From JADKIH01 sp964486655 (GTDB lineage: Bacteria; Bacteroidota; Bacteroidia; AKYH767-A; 2013-40CM-41-45): 9,984 nt of DNA. Below, in pieces: positions 1 through 6,666 of this stretch. Each line of letters opens with the position of its first letter. The stretch's first letter is position 1. The translations under genes were made by a program, and so were the position numbers. Below the pieces are notes generated by a model. The model was not told the DNA's origin and did not search any database. It saw nothing but the letters and a program-made list of their open reading frames with translations. The stretch is from NCBI GenBank assembly GCA_964486655.1, contig CAZAON010000164.1, positions 1 through 9,984 of the forward strand, given 5' to 3'.

Positions 1-1941
1 GACAAAGTCAGGGTAGTAATCATAAACTCTTTCTTTTTCAAATTCGGATTCTGTAACATTGTTGAACCAGTTTTTTACTGAAAGAATAAATTCTTTTTCG
101 GAGATTTTTTGAATGGATTTCGTAGAAGCAAATGATTCATTCACTGAACATTCAAATGGGAAATCCGGATTAACATCACCAACTTGTTTTGTTATTTTAT
201 CGGGATTGTCGGCAATTTGAGAAACAATGTTGTAGTAATTCGGATTTACAGTACTATCAATTGTTCCAAAACGGTAATATCCACGCAACAATGTTGAAAA
301 TTGTCCCGATAATTTAGTCTTTAAGCTCATCTGAAATTTTAATGAGTCGAGAGAAACGCTAACCGAAGACGCTGTATTTCTCGTATTGTCCATTAAAGTA
401 CTTGTCGGAGTTTGTGATGCCAGATACCTTATATCAGGTACGAGTTGGAATTTTTTATCCCATTCTTCAAGTTGAGGAACAAGCAGAGTTGGTGTGCCTT
501 CGTAGTAGAAAGGCAATTCATTTGCTTCATATCCAAACCTTGTGGATTTGGGATATGCATAAATGATGTTGTTTTTATATTGAACACAAACAGCGAATCT
601 CGAGCAGGAAAATCCTTCATATTGCGAAAGTTTTAGCGTGTCAATTCTTTTATCCATCAATATATTATGAAAATAAGGTTTGTTTTCTCTGATTAATAGT
701 TCGTCTAAAAGCCGGTATCTGCTTACTTCCCGCAGAAGTTTTTTAGAAACATCTTTTCCGATATGTTCCAGGTCCGGTCGTCGGCCATTTCGCAGGCCTT
801 CGTCAATTTGGTAATCAAAATTTACAGAAATATCATGCTGAGCTGCCATAAGCAAAGCTGCTGCAGAAGAGTCTTTTATCTTGCTTTTTAAGTTTTCATA
901 ATAATCATTTAATCCTTGTGTGTTATTATCAGTCCTGCTTAATCTTAGGGTTACATCCTGGTATCTGTATTCTGCATAAGGAATCATTATATAACTCCAG
1001 GGGTAATTCAATGCTTTAGTTACGAACTTCGTTTTCTCATCCATGATGCCATAGTCCAGTTTGTGACGATAAAACGAAACATACGGACTGGAAAGGTATG
1101 CCCTGTTACCCGGCTCTAAAATACCACCGGGTAAATTCTTGAACCGGAAATAATATTCTTTGGTTTTTGATCCGGAGGCCGACATAACCGAATCATATGG
1201 TTCACCTCCGTTATGATAAAAGAGAATGTATACTCTGTTTTCAGGAACACGAAGATTAAAATGAAGATTTTGAACCGGTATGCGTGAATCGAAAAAAATT
1301 CTGTTTAAATCACCGTAATTGTAAGCACCTTCATAAGAATAATCTATCTCTGCTTCATCACCGGGTTCGAGATTGGTTATTTTGAAAATCCAGTTGTAAT
1401 ATTTTTCATCCGAATTGTTTCCTTTTAATATAAGTACAGGAGTTGAAACCGAATATTCAGCAGGAATGGTTTTTCCATCAGGTTTAATTATTCGCGCTGC
1501 AAAATAACGAATGCATTCAAAATCACCCACAGGTCTTCTGATACTATCCCGCCATTGTGGTCTAACGGTATAATAGTCGGAAGCCGGATCAAAACTCTCA
1601 GGTAATGTGAATGAATTATATTTTTCAATACCCTTCTTCGTCAGGTATTTTATAATAAAATGCTTTTGTATAATTGGGGATTTATCCGAACTCCCCTCCT
1701 CAAAAAAGTAATAATTCGCCGTAATAGAAACTGAATTGTATGTAGGAACCCTGTTACCCGAGAGATTATATACACATTCTTCTTCAAGTATAACAGCGTC
1801 CTTATTCTTAAACTGATCTTCAACTTCTAGTTTTTTAATATCTCTTTTCCATACATATTTATAATTTTTGTATTTAATACCCTGAGCATAAGTATTGGAA
1901 TTAATAATTAAGAGAAATAATAGGAAATGCCTCGTCTTCAT
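1..1941 (-). CDS. Exported DUF3857 / transglutaminase-like family protein, partial (C-terminus beyond window)
   Basis: The minus strand reads open for 647 codons from ATG at 1941 to the window edge with no stop, so the C-terminus is missing. An in-frame ATG at 1950 would add three residues (MLK); I prefer 1941 because it gives a standard signal peptide: basic MKTRH, a hydrophobic stretch, then TYA before Gln20. Residues about 45-215 resemble DUF3857: an acidic 'DAVILEEE' strand, a 'KPDGKTIPAE' segment and 'ITNLEPGDEAEIDYSYEG'. Residues about 350-490 resemble the transglutaminase-like core of such proteins, ending in 'YYEGTPTLLVP', followed by a 'LSGQFSTLLRGYYRFG' segment typical of the region after that core. 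I see no Cys where the catalytic cysteine normally lies, so this copy is probably not an active transglutaminase. Such proteins are common in Bacteroidota envelopes; the role is unknown. The family call is from sequence resemblance and is moderately sure; the reading frame is very sure. Confidence 0.8.
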   Translation of the reverse strand, partial: MKTRHFLLFLLIINSNTYAQGIKYKNYKYVWKRDIKKLEVEDQFKNKDAVILEEECVYNLSGNRVPTYNSVSITANYYFFEEGSSDKSPIIQKHFIIKYLTKKGIEKYNSFTLPESFDPASDYYTVRPQWRDSIRRPVGDFECIRYFAARIIKPDGKTIPAEYSVSTPVLILKGNNSDEKYYNWIFKITNLEPGDEAEIDYSYEGAYNYGDLNRIFFDSRIPVQNLHFNLRVPENRVYILFYHNGGEPYDSVMSASGSKTKEYYFRFKNLPGGILEPGNRAYLSSPYVSFYRHKLDYGIMDEKTKFVTKALNYPWSYIMIPYAEYRYQDVTLRLSRTDNNTQGLNDYYENLKSKIKDSSAAALLMAAQHDISVNFDYQIDEGLRNGRRPDLEHIGKDVSKKLLREVSRYRLLDELLIRENKPYFHNILMDKRIDTLKLSQYEGFSCSRFAVCVQYKNNIIYAYPKSTRFGYEANELPFYYEGTPTLLVPQLEEWDKKFQLVPDIRYLASQTPTSTLMDNTRNTASSVSVSLDSLKFQMSLKTKLSGQFSTLLRGYYRFGTIDSTVNPNYYNIVSQIADNPDKITKQVGDVNPDFPFECSVNESFASTKSIQKISEKEFILSVKNWFNNVTESEFEKERVYDYYPDFV

Positions 1942-2101
1942 TTTTAACATAATTATTAAAGTTTAAAATAAGTTGTTTAAATAATACTGCACCCCAGGAT
2001 AATAATGGAGCAATTGTCAATAATTAATCCGGGCAGAAATTAAATAATTTAACAATGACAATATAAATAAATAGAATTCAATTCTGCAAATTAAAAAAGG
2101 A

Positions 2102-4291
2102 TTACGATAATAACTGATACGCAATCAAGCTCGCGACATAAGCCATAACCGACATATAAAGTATCTGAAAAATCGCATATTTCTTCCGGCGTGTTTCACG
2201 ATAGACAACTGCAATGGTACTCATACACTGCATGGCGAAGGCATAAAAAAGCATAAGGGATATTCCGGTAGCAAAGGAATAACGCGGTCCGCCGGTATCG
2301 GGATTTATTTCACTTTGCATTTTCTCTTTCAGAGTCATTTTTCTCGATTCGCTTCCACCAACACTGTAAATAGTGGACATTGTGCCGACGAATACTTCGC
2401 GCGCGGCGAACGAGGTGATCAAGGCTATACCGATTTTCCAGTCGAAGCCAAGAGGCTTGATAACCGGCTCTATTACATGTCCGAGTTTTCCCGCATAGGA
2501 GTTTTCAAGTTTTTCTGACTGAATGGAAATTTCAGCTTCATCGGCCGTAATGCTCCCTGACTTTGACAACTGTGTATATTTTTCTTCGATACTGTTAAAC
2601 TTTCCCGGCGGACCAAAGGACGAAAGCATCCATAGGATGATGGAAATGGATATGATTACCTTACCTGCATCAAAAAGAAATACTTTTATTTTTTCTACGA
2701 TATGTATGCCGATCGTACTCCATCTGGGAGCTCGATACATCGGCATTTCCATTACGTAATAGCTTTTCTCTTTTGATTTAATAATATGTTTCATAACATA
2801 TGCCGCTAAAACCGCGGCGAAAAATCCTATCAGGTAAAGAAGCATCAATACCAGGCCTTGCAGATTGAATCCCATTATATAATGACCCGGTATAATCAAA
2901 GCGATAAGAAGCGCATACACGGGAAGACGTGCCGAACAACTCATCAATGGGGTTACCATAATTGTAATCAGTCGCTCTTTCCGGTTTTGTATCGTTCGCG
3001 CCGACATGATGGCGGGAACCGCGCAAGCCACTCCACTCATTAGTGGTATCAGCGACTTGCCGTTTAATCCGAACTTTCTCATAATCTTATCCATGAGAAA
3101 ACTGACTCTAGACATATAACCCGTGTCTTCCAGAATGGCAATAAAGAAAAACAATAGAGCTATCTGCGGAATAAATACAACGATGCCATTCAGTCCGGCT
3201 ATAATTCCGTTTACTATTAAATCATTCAGCAATCCGGGCGACATGGCATTACTAACTGTTTCGCTCAGCCAACGGAATCCCGAATCAATCATATCCATCG
3301 GATAAGTTGCCCATGCAAATATCGCCTGGAAAATCAGAAACAGTATCGATAGAAAAATAACATATCCCCACAGTCGGTGAGTAAGTATGCTGTCTATTTT
3401 ATGAGTGTAAGTTTTACGGATGGGATTGTCAGGTGACTGAACATGTGCATTGAGAATCTCCGTGATGACTTTGTATCTTTCCAGCGTCTCTCTCGCCTGC
3501 ATCTGAGAAGCATCAAAATTCTCATCAGCGCAAACTTTTTTAATTTTCTCTTTTTTGAATTCATGAATCTCAAAGTTTGTAATGAGATTAATGTTATTCG
3601 CTACCAGAAATGCATTATAGTCACTGTGTACATTTACAATGTTGCGAATGGTTTCAACAACAACGGGTGAAAACGCGCGAACATTTAAGAAGTCTTCTTT
3701 TGGCGGATAAAAAGTATGTGTTATCGCATTTTTTAATTCGTCTAAACCTTCCTGCTTTCTTGCGGTCATCGGAATTACGGGAATGCCGAGTCTTTTGGAA
3801 AGACCCTGAAAATCTATTTTGATTTTCTTGAACCGAACTATGTCCATCATGTTTACCAATATGATGACGGGGATTTTCAGATCAATGATCTGAGAACACA
3901 GGAAAAGATTTCTCTTTAAGTTTGTTCCGTCGGCTACAACAATAGTAACATCGGGATGGTGTTCATTATTGGGATCACATAAAAGCTGGAAAGGGACAAT
4001 TTCTTCGGGTGATTTCGGATAGAGCGAATATGTTCCCGGCAGATCAATGAATTCACATTCGACAGGATCTTCTCCTGCATTTCTGATTTCAGAATATCCG
4101 ACCCGTCTTTCAACTGTTACACCGGGGAAATTCGCTACTTTCTGACGCAATCCGGTCAGTGAATTAAATACTGATGACTTTCCACTGTTTGGATTCCCGA
4201 TAAGAGCAACCTTCAGCTTCTTTACTTTTGCCGGGCCATTAGCCGAATGCTTCCATTCGTTTTTATCGTCCTCTCTCACAATACGGCTCAT
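2102..4291 (-). CDS. feoB: Ferrous iron transport protein B (GTPase-coupled Fe(II) permease)
   Basis: FeoB imports Fe(II) across the inner membrane. The N-terminal G domain is complete: P-loop GNPNSGKS (residues 32-39), G2 region PGVTVE (56-61), G3 DLPG (83-86), G4 NMMD (147-150) and a G5-like TARKQEG (176-182). After a helical spacer (about 190-290), the membrane part starts near residue 308. It holds both Gate-type cores, with the conserved 'SGVACAVPAIMSART' (419-433, Cys423) and 'TPLMSCSARLPVY' (447-459, Cys452), and later the 'FAAREVFVGTMSTIYSVG' motif. At 729 residues it has normal family length, and nothing appears truncated. A polar extension of about 26 residues precedes the first beta strand. 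The ATG shares ATGA with the stop of feoA, which suggests translational coupling. No strong terminator follows in 1951-2101. Confidence 0.97.
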   Translation of the reverse strand: MSRIVREDDKNEWKHSANGPAKVKKLKVALIGNPNSGKSSVFNSLTGLRQKVANFPGVTVERRVGYSEIRNAGEDPVECEFIDLPGTYSLYPKSPEEIVPFQLLCDPNNEHHPDVTIVVADGTNLKRNLFLCSQIIDLKIPVIILVNMMDIVRFKKIKIDFQGLSKRLGIPVIPMTARKQEGLDELKNAITHTFYPPKEDFLNVRAFSPVVVETIRNIVNVHSDYNAFLVANNINLITNFEIHEFKKEKIKKVCADENFDASQMQARETLERYKVITEILNAHVQSPDNPIRKTYTHKIDSILTHRLWGYVIFLSILFLIFQAIFAWATYPMDMIDSGFRWLSETVSNAMSPGLLNDLIVNGIIAGLNGIVVFIPQIALLFFFIAILEDTGYMSRVSFLMDKIMRKFGLNGKSLIPLMSGVACAVPAIMSARTIQNRKERLITIMVTPLMSCSARLPVYALLIALIIPGHYIMGFNLQGLVLMLLYLIGFFAAVLAAYVMKHIIKSKEKSYYVMEMPMYRAPRWSTIGIHIVEKIKVFLFDAGKVIISISIILWMLSSFGPPGKFNSIEEKYTQLSKSGSITADEAEISIQSEKLENSYAGKLGHVIEPVIKPLGFDWKIGIALITSFAAREVFVGTMSTIYSVGGSESRKMTLKEKMQSEINPDTGGPRYSFATGISLMLFYAFAMQCMSTIAVVYRETRRKKYAIFQILYMSVMAYVASLIAYQLLS

Positions 4292-4557
4292 ACGGTCTCA
4301 ACAGAAATTGAAATGACAACTGTAGCTGCTTCATTTTTACGCAGACTTAAAACATAGCCTGCAACTGAATATGCAATTGGATCTCCAAATGGAGCGATGC
4401 GGATCACCTCTATTTCTTCACCGGGCAGACAGCCCATTTCCATAAGTTTAAGCGATAATTCGTAATCGGTAAACGATACAATCTTGCCCTTTTGACCCGG
4501 TTTCAAATCTGACAAATAACCGATTCCGGTCTTCATATCTGTGGTAAAGGTGCTCAA
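4288..4557 (-). CDS. feoA: Ferrous iron transport protein A (small SH3-like cytoplasmic partner of FeoB)
   Basis: This 89-residue protein shows the FeoA pattern: 'LSDLKPGQKGKIVSF' at about residues 15-29, 'LKLMEMGCLPGEEIEVIRIAPFGDPIAYSVAGYVLSLRKNEA' from about 36 to 77, then a final beta strand. The 'L.EMG..PG..I.V...AP.GDP' signature is diagnostic of the SH3-like fold that works with FeoB in Fe(II) uptake. The stop codon overlaps the feoB start by 4 bp (ATGA at 4288-4291). A start at 4557 is used, but an internal Met8 (4536) would also leave the whole domain intact. The upstream lipoprotein gene ends 33 bp before this start in the same direction, so the three genes probably share a transcript. 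Confidence 0.95.
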   Translation of the reverse strand: MSTFTTDMKTGIGYLSDLKPGQKGKIVSFTDYELSLKLMEMGCLPGEEIEVIRIAPFGDPIAYSVAGYVLSLRKNEAATVVISISVETV

Positions 4558-4590
4558 ACAAAATTTTGTTTACTACTAATGAATTAAAGA

Positions 4591-4734
4591 TTATCCTCTT
4601 TTGCCATGTAAATGTGTTGGTTCCTGGCCATAGGTAGGAGGACAATCACATTTTTTCTTGAAGATTCCACAACCCGCAAATGAAAAACAAATTGCTATCA
4701 AAAAAATAAGGAATGTCCCGTTTCTTTTTTTCAT
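4591..4734 (-). CDS. Small Cys/His-containing lipoprotein preceding feoAB
   Basis: This short ORF of 47 codons runs from ATG at 4734 to TAA at 4591-4593. It starts MKKRNG, continues with a hydrophobic stretch (FLIFLIAICFSF) and reaches a lipobox-like FAGC with Cys22 as the expected lipidated residue. The mature peptide would be only 26 residues: CGIFKKK, then a CDCPP segment, and a tail containing HLH and GKRG. That gives a C-x-C pair and an H-x-H pair after the lipidated Cys, which could bind metal, but this is inference. It lies 33 bp upstream of feoA in the same direction and has a candidate promoter at 4740-4747, so it is probably the first gene of the feo operon. I do not recognise a named family, and it is not the FeoB-associated Cys-rich membrane protein type. 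Reality as a gene rests on the clean lipoprotein signal and the promoter position. Confidence 0.72.
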   Translation of the reverse strand: MKKRNGTFLIFLIAICFSFAGCGIFKKKCDCPPTYGQEPTHLHGKRG

Positions 4735-4739
4735 TTGCG

Positions 4740-4747
4740 CGAAGATA
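4740..4747 (-). promoter_or_regulatory. Candidate -7 promoter element of lipoprotein-feoAB operon
   Basis: The minus strand reads TATCTTCG here, one mismatch from the Bacteroidota -7 consensus TAnnTTTG. Only 5 bases separate it from the ATG at 4734, which would give a leaderless or nearly leaderless mRNA. I see no clear -33 TTG/TTTG at the expected spacing. No convincing Fur box was found nearby by eye. Confidence 0.4.
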
Positions 4748-4971
4748 AACAAATTTGGCAGGCCTGAATCTGACTTTTGCTACCATTGAACGAATTTAGG
4801 GATAGATTATTCACGATCAATTGGGTTTTTCAGAGGTGAGAATATCGGCTAAAATGGTCATTATTAAGGCAAACGTTACCGGGCTAATTCTTATTTCTGA
4901 CTTTTTAATTTAAATATTCAATCTTCCTCAAAAATTGGGGCAGGCAATCCTCTATTTTCAATAGCATTCGT

Positions 4972-4979
4972 TACTTTTG
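4972..4979 (+). promoter_or_regulatory. Candidate -7 promoter element of mlaEF
   Basis: TACTTTTG matches the Bacteroidota -7 consensus TAnnTTTG exactly. The ATG of mlaE begins 8 bases after its last base, so transcription would start almost at the start codon. A -33 element is not obvious at 19-21 bases upstream, which lowers certainty. Confidence 0.45.
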
Positions 4980-4986
4980 GCGCTTT

Positions 4987-5727
4987 ATGAATTGGCTATT
5001 CCACTTAGGCAGGTATTGGATTTTCATGAAGGAGCTGATCATTAAGCCTGAGAAGTTTTCTATCTACTGGAAACAATACATTAGGGAACTTGATAACTTC
5101 GGTTATGGGTCGCTTGGCATTGTGGCGCTGACTTCCGTTTTTATGGGAGCCGTTATCACCATTCAAACGGTTTATAATCTGGTTAATCCGCTAGTACCTA
5201 TGACTGCCGTGGGAATTGTTGCCAGGGATTCCATCATTTTGGAATTTTCTCCCACCATGATGTCTCTCGTTCTTGCCGGAAAAATAGGTTCCAGTATTGC
5301 ATCTGAGATCGGAACCATGAGGGTGACGGAGCAAATTGATGCCCTTGAAATTATGGGTATCAATTCCTCTGCTTACCTGGTTCTGCCGAAAGTTCTTGCC
5401 GCAATTACCATATTTCCTTTTGTAGTTATTATTTCAATGTTCCTGGGGATATTTGGAGGATGGATCGCCGGAACAATGGCAGGAGTAATAAGTTCCAGTG
5501 ATTATATCAGGGGAATACAGGATTCATTCGTTCCGTTTAACATCGTTTTCGCTCTAATAAAGACACTGACATTTGCCTATCTCATTACTACTGTTGCCTC
5601 TTACCATGGTTATCATACCGAAGGCGGCGCACTGGAAGTCGGTAAATCAAGTACCAATGCAGTCGTATACAGCAGCATTCTGATTTTAGTTTTCGATTAC
5701 ATCTTAACTCAGCTAATTCTCACATGA
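4987..5727 (+). CDS. mlaE: MlaE-family ABC transporter permease (phospholipid transport)
   Basis: The 246-residue protein is an MlaE/YrbE-type permease, the inner-membrane channel of Mla-like (MCE) lipid transporters that move phospholipids between inner and outer membranes. Key family segments are present: 'GIVALTSVFMGAVITIQTVYN' in the first membrane helix region (about 44-64), 'LEFSPTMMSLVLAGKIGSSIASE' (85-107) leading into 'IGTMRVTEQIDALEIMG' (108-124), and the C-terminal 'SYHGYHTEGGALEVGKSST' (205-223) followed by the last helix. The N-terminus 'LFHLGRYWIFMKELIIKPEKFSIYWKQ' aligns with what I know of Bacteroidota homologues, which supports the start at 4987 rather than the internal Met14. 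Its stop overlaps the ATG of mlaF by 4 bp (5724-5727), so the pair is probably translated together. Confidence 0.93.
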   Translation: MNWLFHLGRYWIFMKELIIKPEKFSIYWKQYIRELDNFGYGSLGIVALTSVFMGAVITIQTVYNLVNPLVPMTAVGIVARDSIILEFSPTMMSLVLAGKIGSSIASEIGTMRVTEQIDALEIMGINSSAYLVLPKVLAAITIFPFVVIISMFLGIFGGWIAGTMAGVISSSDYIRGIQDSFVPFNIVFALIKTLTFAYLITTVASYHGYHTEGGALEVGKSSTNAVVYSSILILVFDYILTQLILT

Positions 5728-6473
5728 TAGAGCTTAAGAATATATCGAAAGGTTTCAACGGTCGACCAATTCTTCGTGATGTCAGTTGCCTGTTTGAAAC
5801 GGGCCACACGAATCTTGTTATTGGTGGCAGCGGCAGCGGAAAAACGGTTATGATGAAATGCATGGTCGGTCTTTTAGAACCGGATGGAGGCGAAATTTTA
5901 TACGACGGCAAATTGTTTTCAGGGTTAGACCGAAAGGAACGTAAACCATTCAGACAGGAAATCGGAATGGTATTCCAGGGCGGTGCATTGTTCGATTCAT
6001 TGAATGTTGAACAAAATGTTATGTTCCCTCTCAACATGTTTACCCGAATGTCGATGGAGGAGAAGAGGGACAGAGTGAATGTTTGCCTGAAACGTGTAAA
6101 TCTTATTAATGTAAATCATCTTACGCCTTCGGAACTTTCGGGCGGAATGAAAAAGCGTGTTGCTATAGCCCGCGCAATCGCGCCGAATCCACAGTACCTT
6201 TTTTGTGATGAACCTAATTCAGGACTTGATCCGCAAACATCTATCGTAATTGATCATCTGATTTGTGAAATCACCGCTGAATTTAATATGACAACAATCG
6301 TGAATACCCACGACATGAACTCTGTTCTTGAAGCGGGTGATAAAATTGTCTTTTTATATAAAGGAGAAAAGTGGTGGGAAGGAAACGTTGATGATATTCT
6401 CAAGACAGATAATAAAGAACTCAATGAGTTCATTTTTGCCTCAGCCCTGGCAAAAAACATCAAAAAGATTTAA
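5724..6473 (+). CDS. mlaF: MlaF-family ABC transporter ATP-binding protein (phospholipid transport)
   Basis: This 249-residue ABC ATPase energises the MlaE permease encoded just upstream. All nucleotide-binding motifs are intact: Walker A GGSGSGKT (34-41), Q-loop Gln85 in VFQGGALF, signature LSGGM (138-142), Walker B YLFCDEP (158-164) followed by the D-loop SGLDP, and the switch His196 in VNTHDM. 'VFQGGALFDSLNVEQNV' is characteristic of the MlaF branch of ABC proteins. The start ATG lies inside the mlaE stop (ATGA). The gene is followed by repeats and a terminator and then by convergent genes, so no mlaD/MCE gene belongs to this operon within the window. Transport direction cannot be told from the sequence. 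Confidence 0.94.
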   Translation: MIELKNISKGFNGRPILRDVSCLFETGHTNLVIGGSGSGKTVMMKCMVGLLEPDGGEILYDGKLFSGLDRKERKPFRQEIGMVFQGGALFDSLNVEQNVMFPLNMFTRMSMEEKRDRVNVCLKRVNLINVNHLTPSELSGGMKKRVAIARAIAPNPQYLFCDEPNSGLDPQTSIVIDHLICEITAEFNMTTIVNTHDMNSVLEAGDKIVFLYKGEKWWEGNVDDILKTDNKELNEFIFASALAKNIKKI

Positions 6474-6496
6474 TAGAGATTGAATTAGATTCTATC

Positions 6497-6573
6497 ACTC
6501 TTAACTCTTAACTCTTTTCTCTTCATACTTAATACTTAATACTCAATACTTAATACTTAATACTTCATTCTTC
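6497..6573. repeat. Array of about eleven in-register 7-bp tandem repeats
   Basis: Reading in steps of seven from 6497 gives ACTCTTA twice, ACTCTTT, TCTCTTC, then ATACTTA, ATACTTA, ATACTCA, ATACTTA, ATACTTA, ATACTTC and ATTCTTC. Two related heptads (ACTCTTA and ATACTTA) therefore form one continuous array in a single phase. It lies in the noncoding spacer downstream of mlaF. The function is unknown; slipped-strand expansion of a microsatellite is the simplest origin. Confidence 0.85.
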
Positions 6574-6580
6574 AATTTTC

Positions 6581-6598
6581 TCCCGATTGCTATCGGGA
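6581..6598. repeat. Short CCCGAT inverted repeat (REP-like hairpin)
   Basis: TCCCGAT and ATCGGGA form a perfect 7-bp stem around a 4-base loop (TGCT). It follows the heptad array by 7 bases and precedes the terminator. Short CCCGAT...ATCGGG palindromes recur between genes in many Bacteroidota genomes, so this may be a copy of a dispersed repeat. There is no T-tract, so it is not itself a good terminator. Confidence 0.55.
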
Positions 6599-6604
6599 CT
6601 TCAA

Positions 6605-6657
6605 TATTCATAATAAAAAAAGGCTGTCCGAAAGACAGCCTTTTTTTATTATGAATA
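6605..6657. terminator. Bidirectional intrinsic terminator between mlaF and the convergent T9SS cargo gene
   Basis: Two perfect 24-base complementary arms (6605-6628 and 6634-6657) surround a 5-base loop (CGAAA). The inner stem is the GC-rich AGGCTGTC/GACAGCCT. The outer stem pairs a run of seven A with seven T, so a U-tract follows the hairpin on either strand. It sits between mlaF (ends 6473) and the minus-strand gene ending at 6667, so it can end both transcripts. Confidence 0.93.
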
Positions 6658-6666
6658 GAATTTTAA

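Noticed and set aside
445..636. Short plus-strand and minus-strand ORFs of about 63 codons in this stretch
   Set aside because: Both lie in other frames of the long open DUF3857-like gene, which covers the whole region with a better protein pattern.
2013..2062. ATTGTCA...TGACAAT inverted repeat downstream of feoB
   Set aside because: Arms of 7 bases are 36 bases apart in AT-rich DNA; too weak for a terminator or a confident operator.
2073..2085. AGAATT-C-AATTCT palindrome after feoB
   Set aside because: A one-base centre cannot form a hairpin loop, and there is no T-tract; likely chance in AT-rich sequence.
4448..4645. 65-codon minus-strand ORF overlapping feoA and the small lipoprotein gene
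   Set aside because: It is in a different frame from both, and both have recognisable features while this one does not.
4853..4912. 19-codon plus-strand ORF starting MVIIKA in the divergent spacer
   Set aside because: Very short, no promoter or start signal, and no recognisable features.
4735..4986. Possible Fur box or riboswitch controlling feo
   Set aside because: I scanned for a GATAATGATAATCATTATC-like palindrome and for structured leaders and saw none; the promoter positions leave almost no 5' leader.
5720..6037. 105-codon minus-strand ORF
   Set aside because: It lies antisense to mlaF, whose Walker A and Q-loop motifs are encoded across the same bases; no signal or domain in the antisense protein.
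6497..6573. CRISPR-like array
   Set aside because: Units are 7 bp with no spacers and no cas genes nearby; it is a simple tandem repeat.
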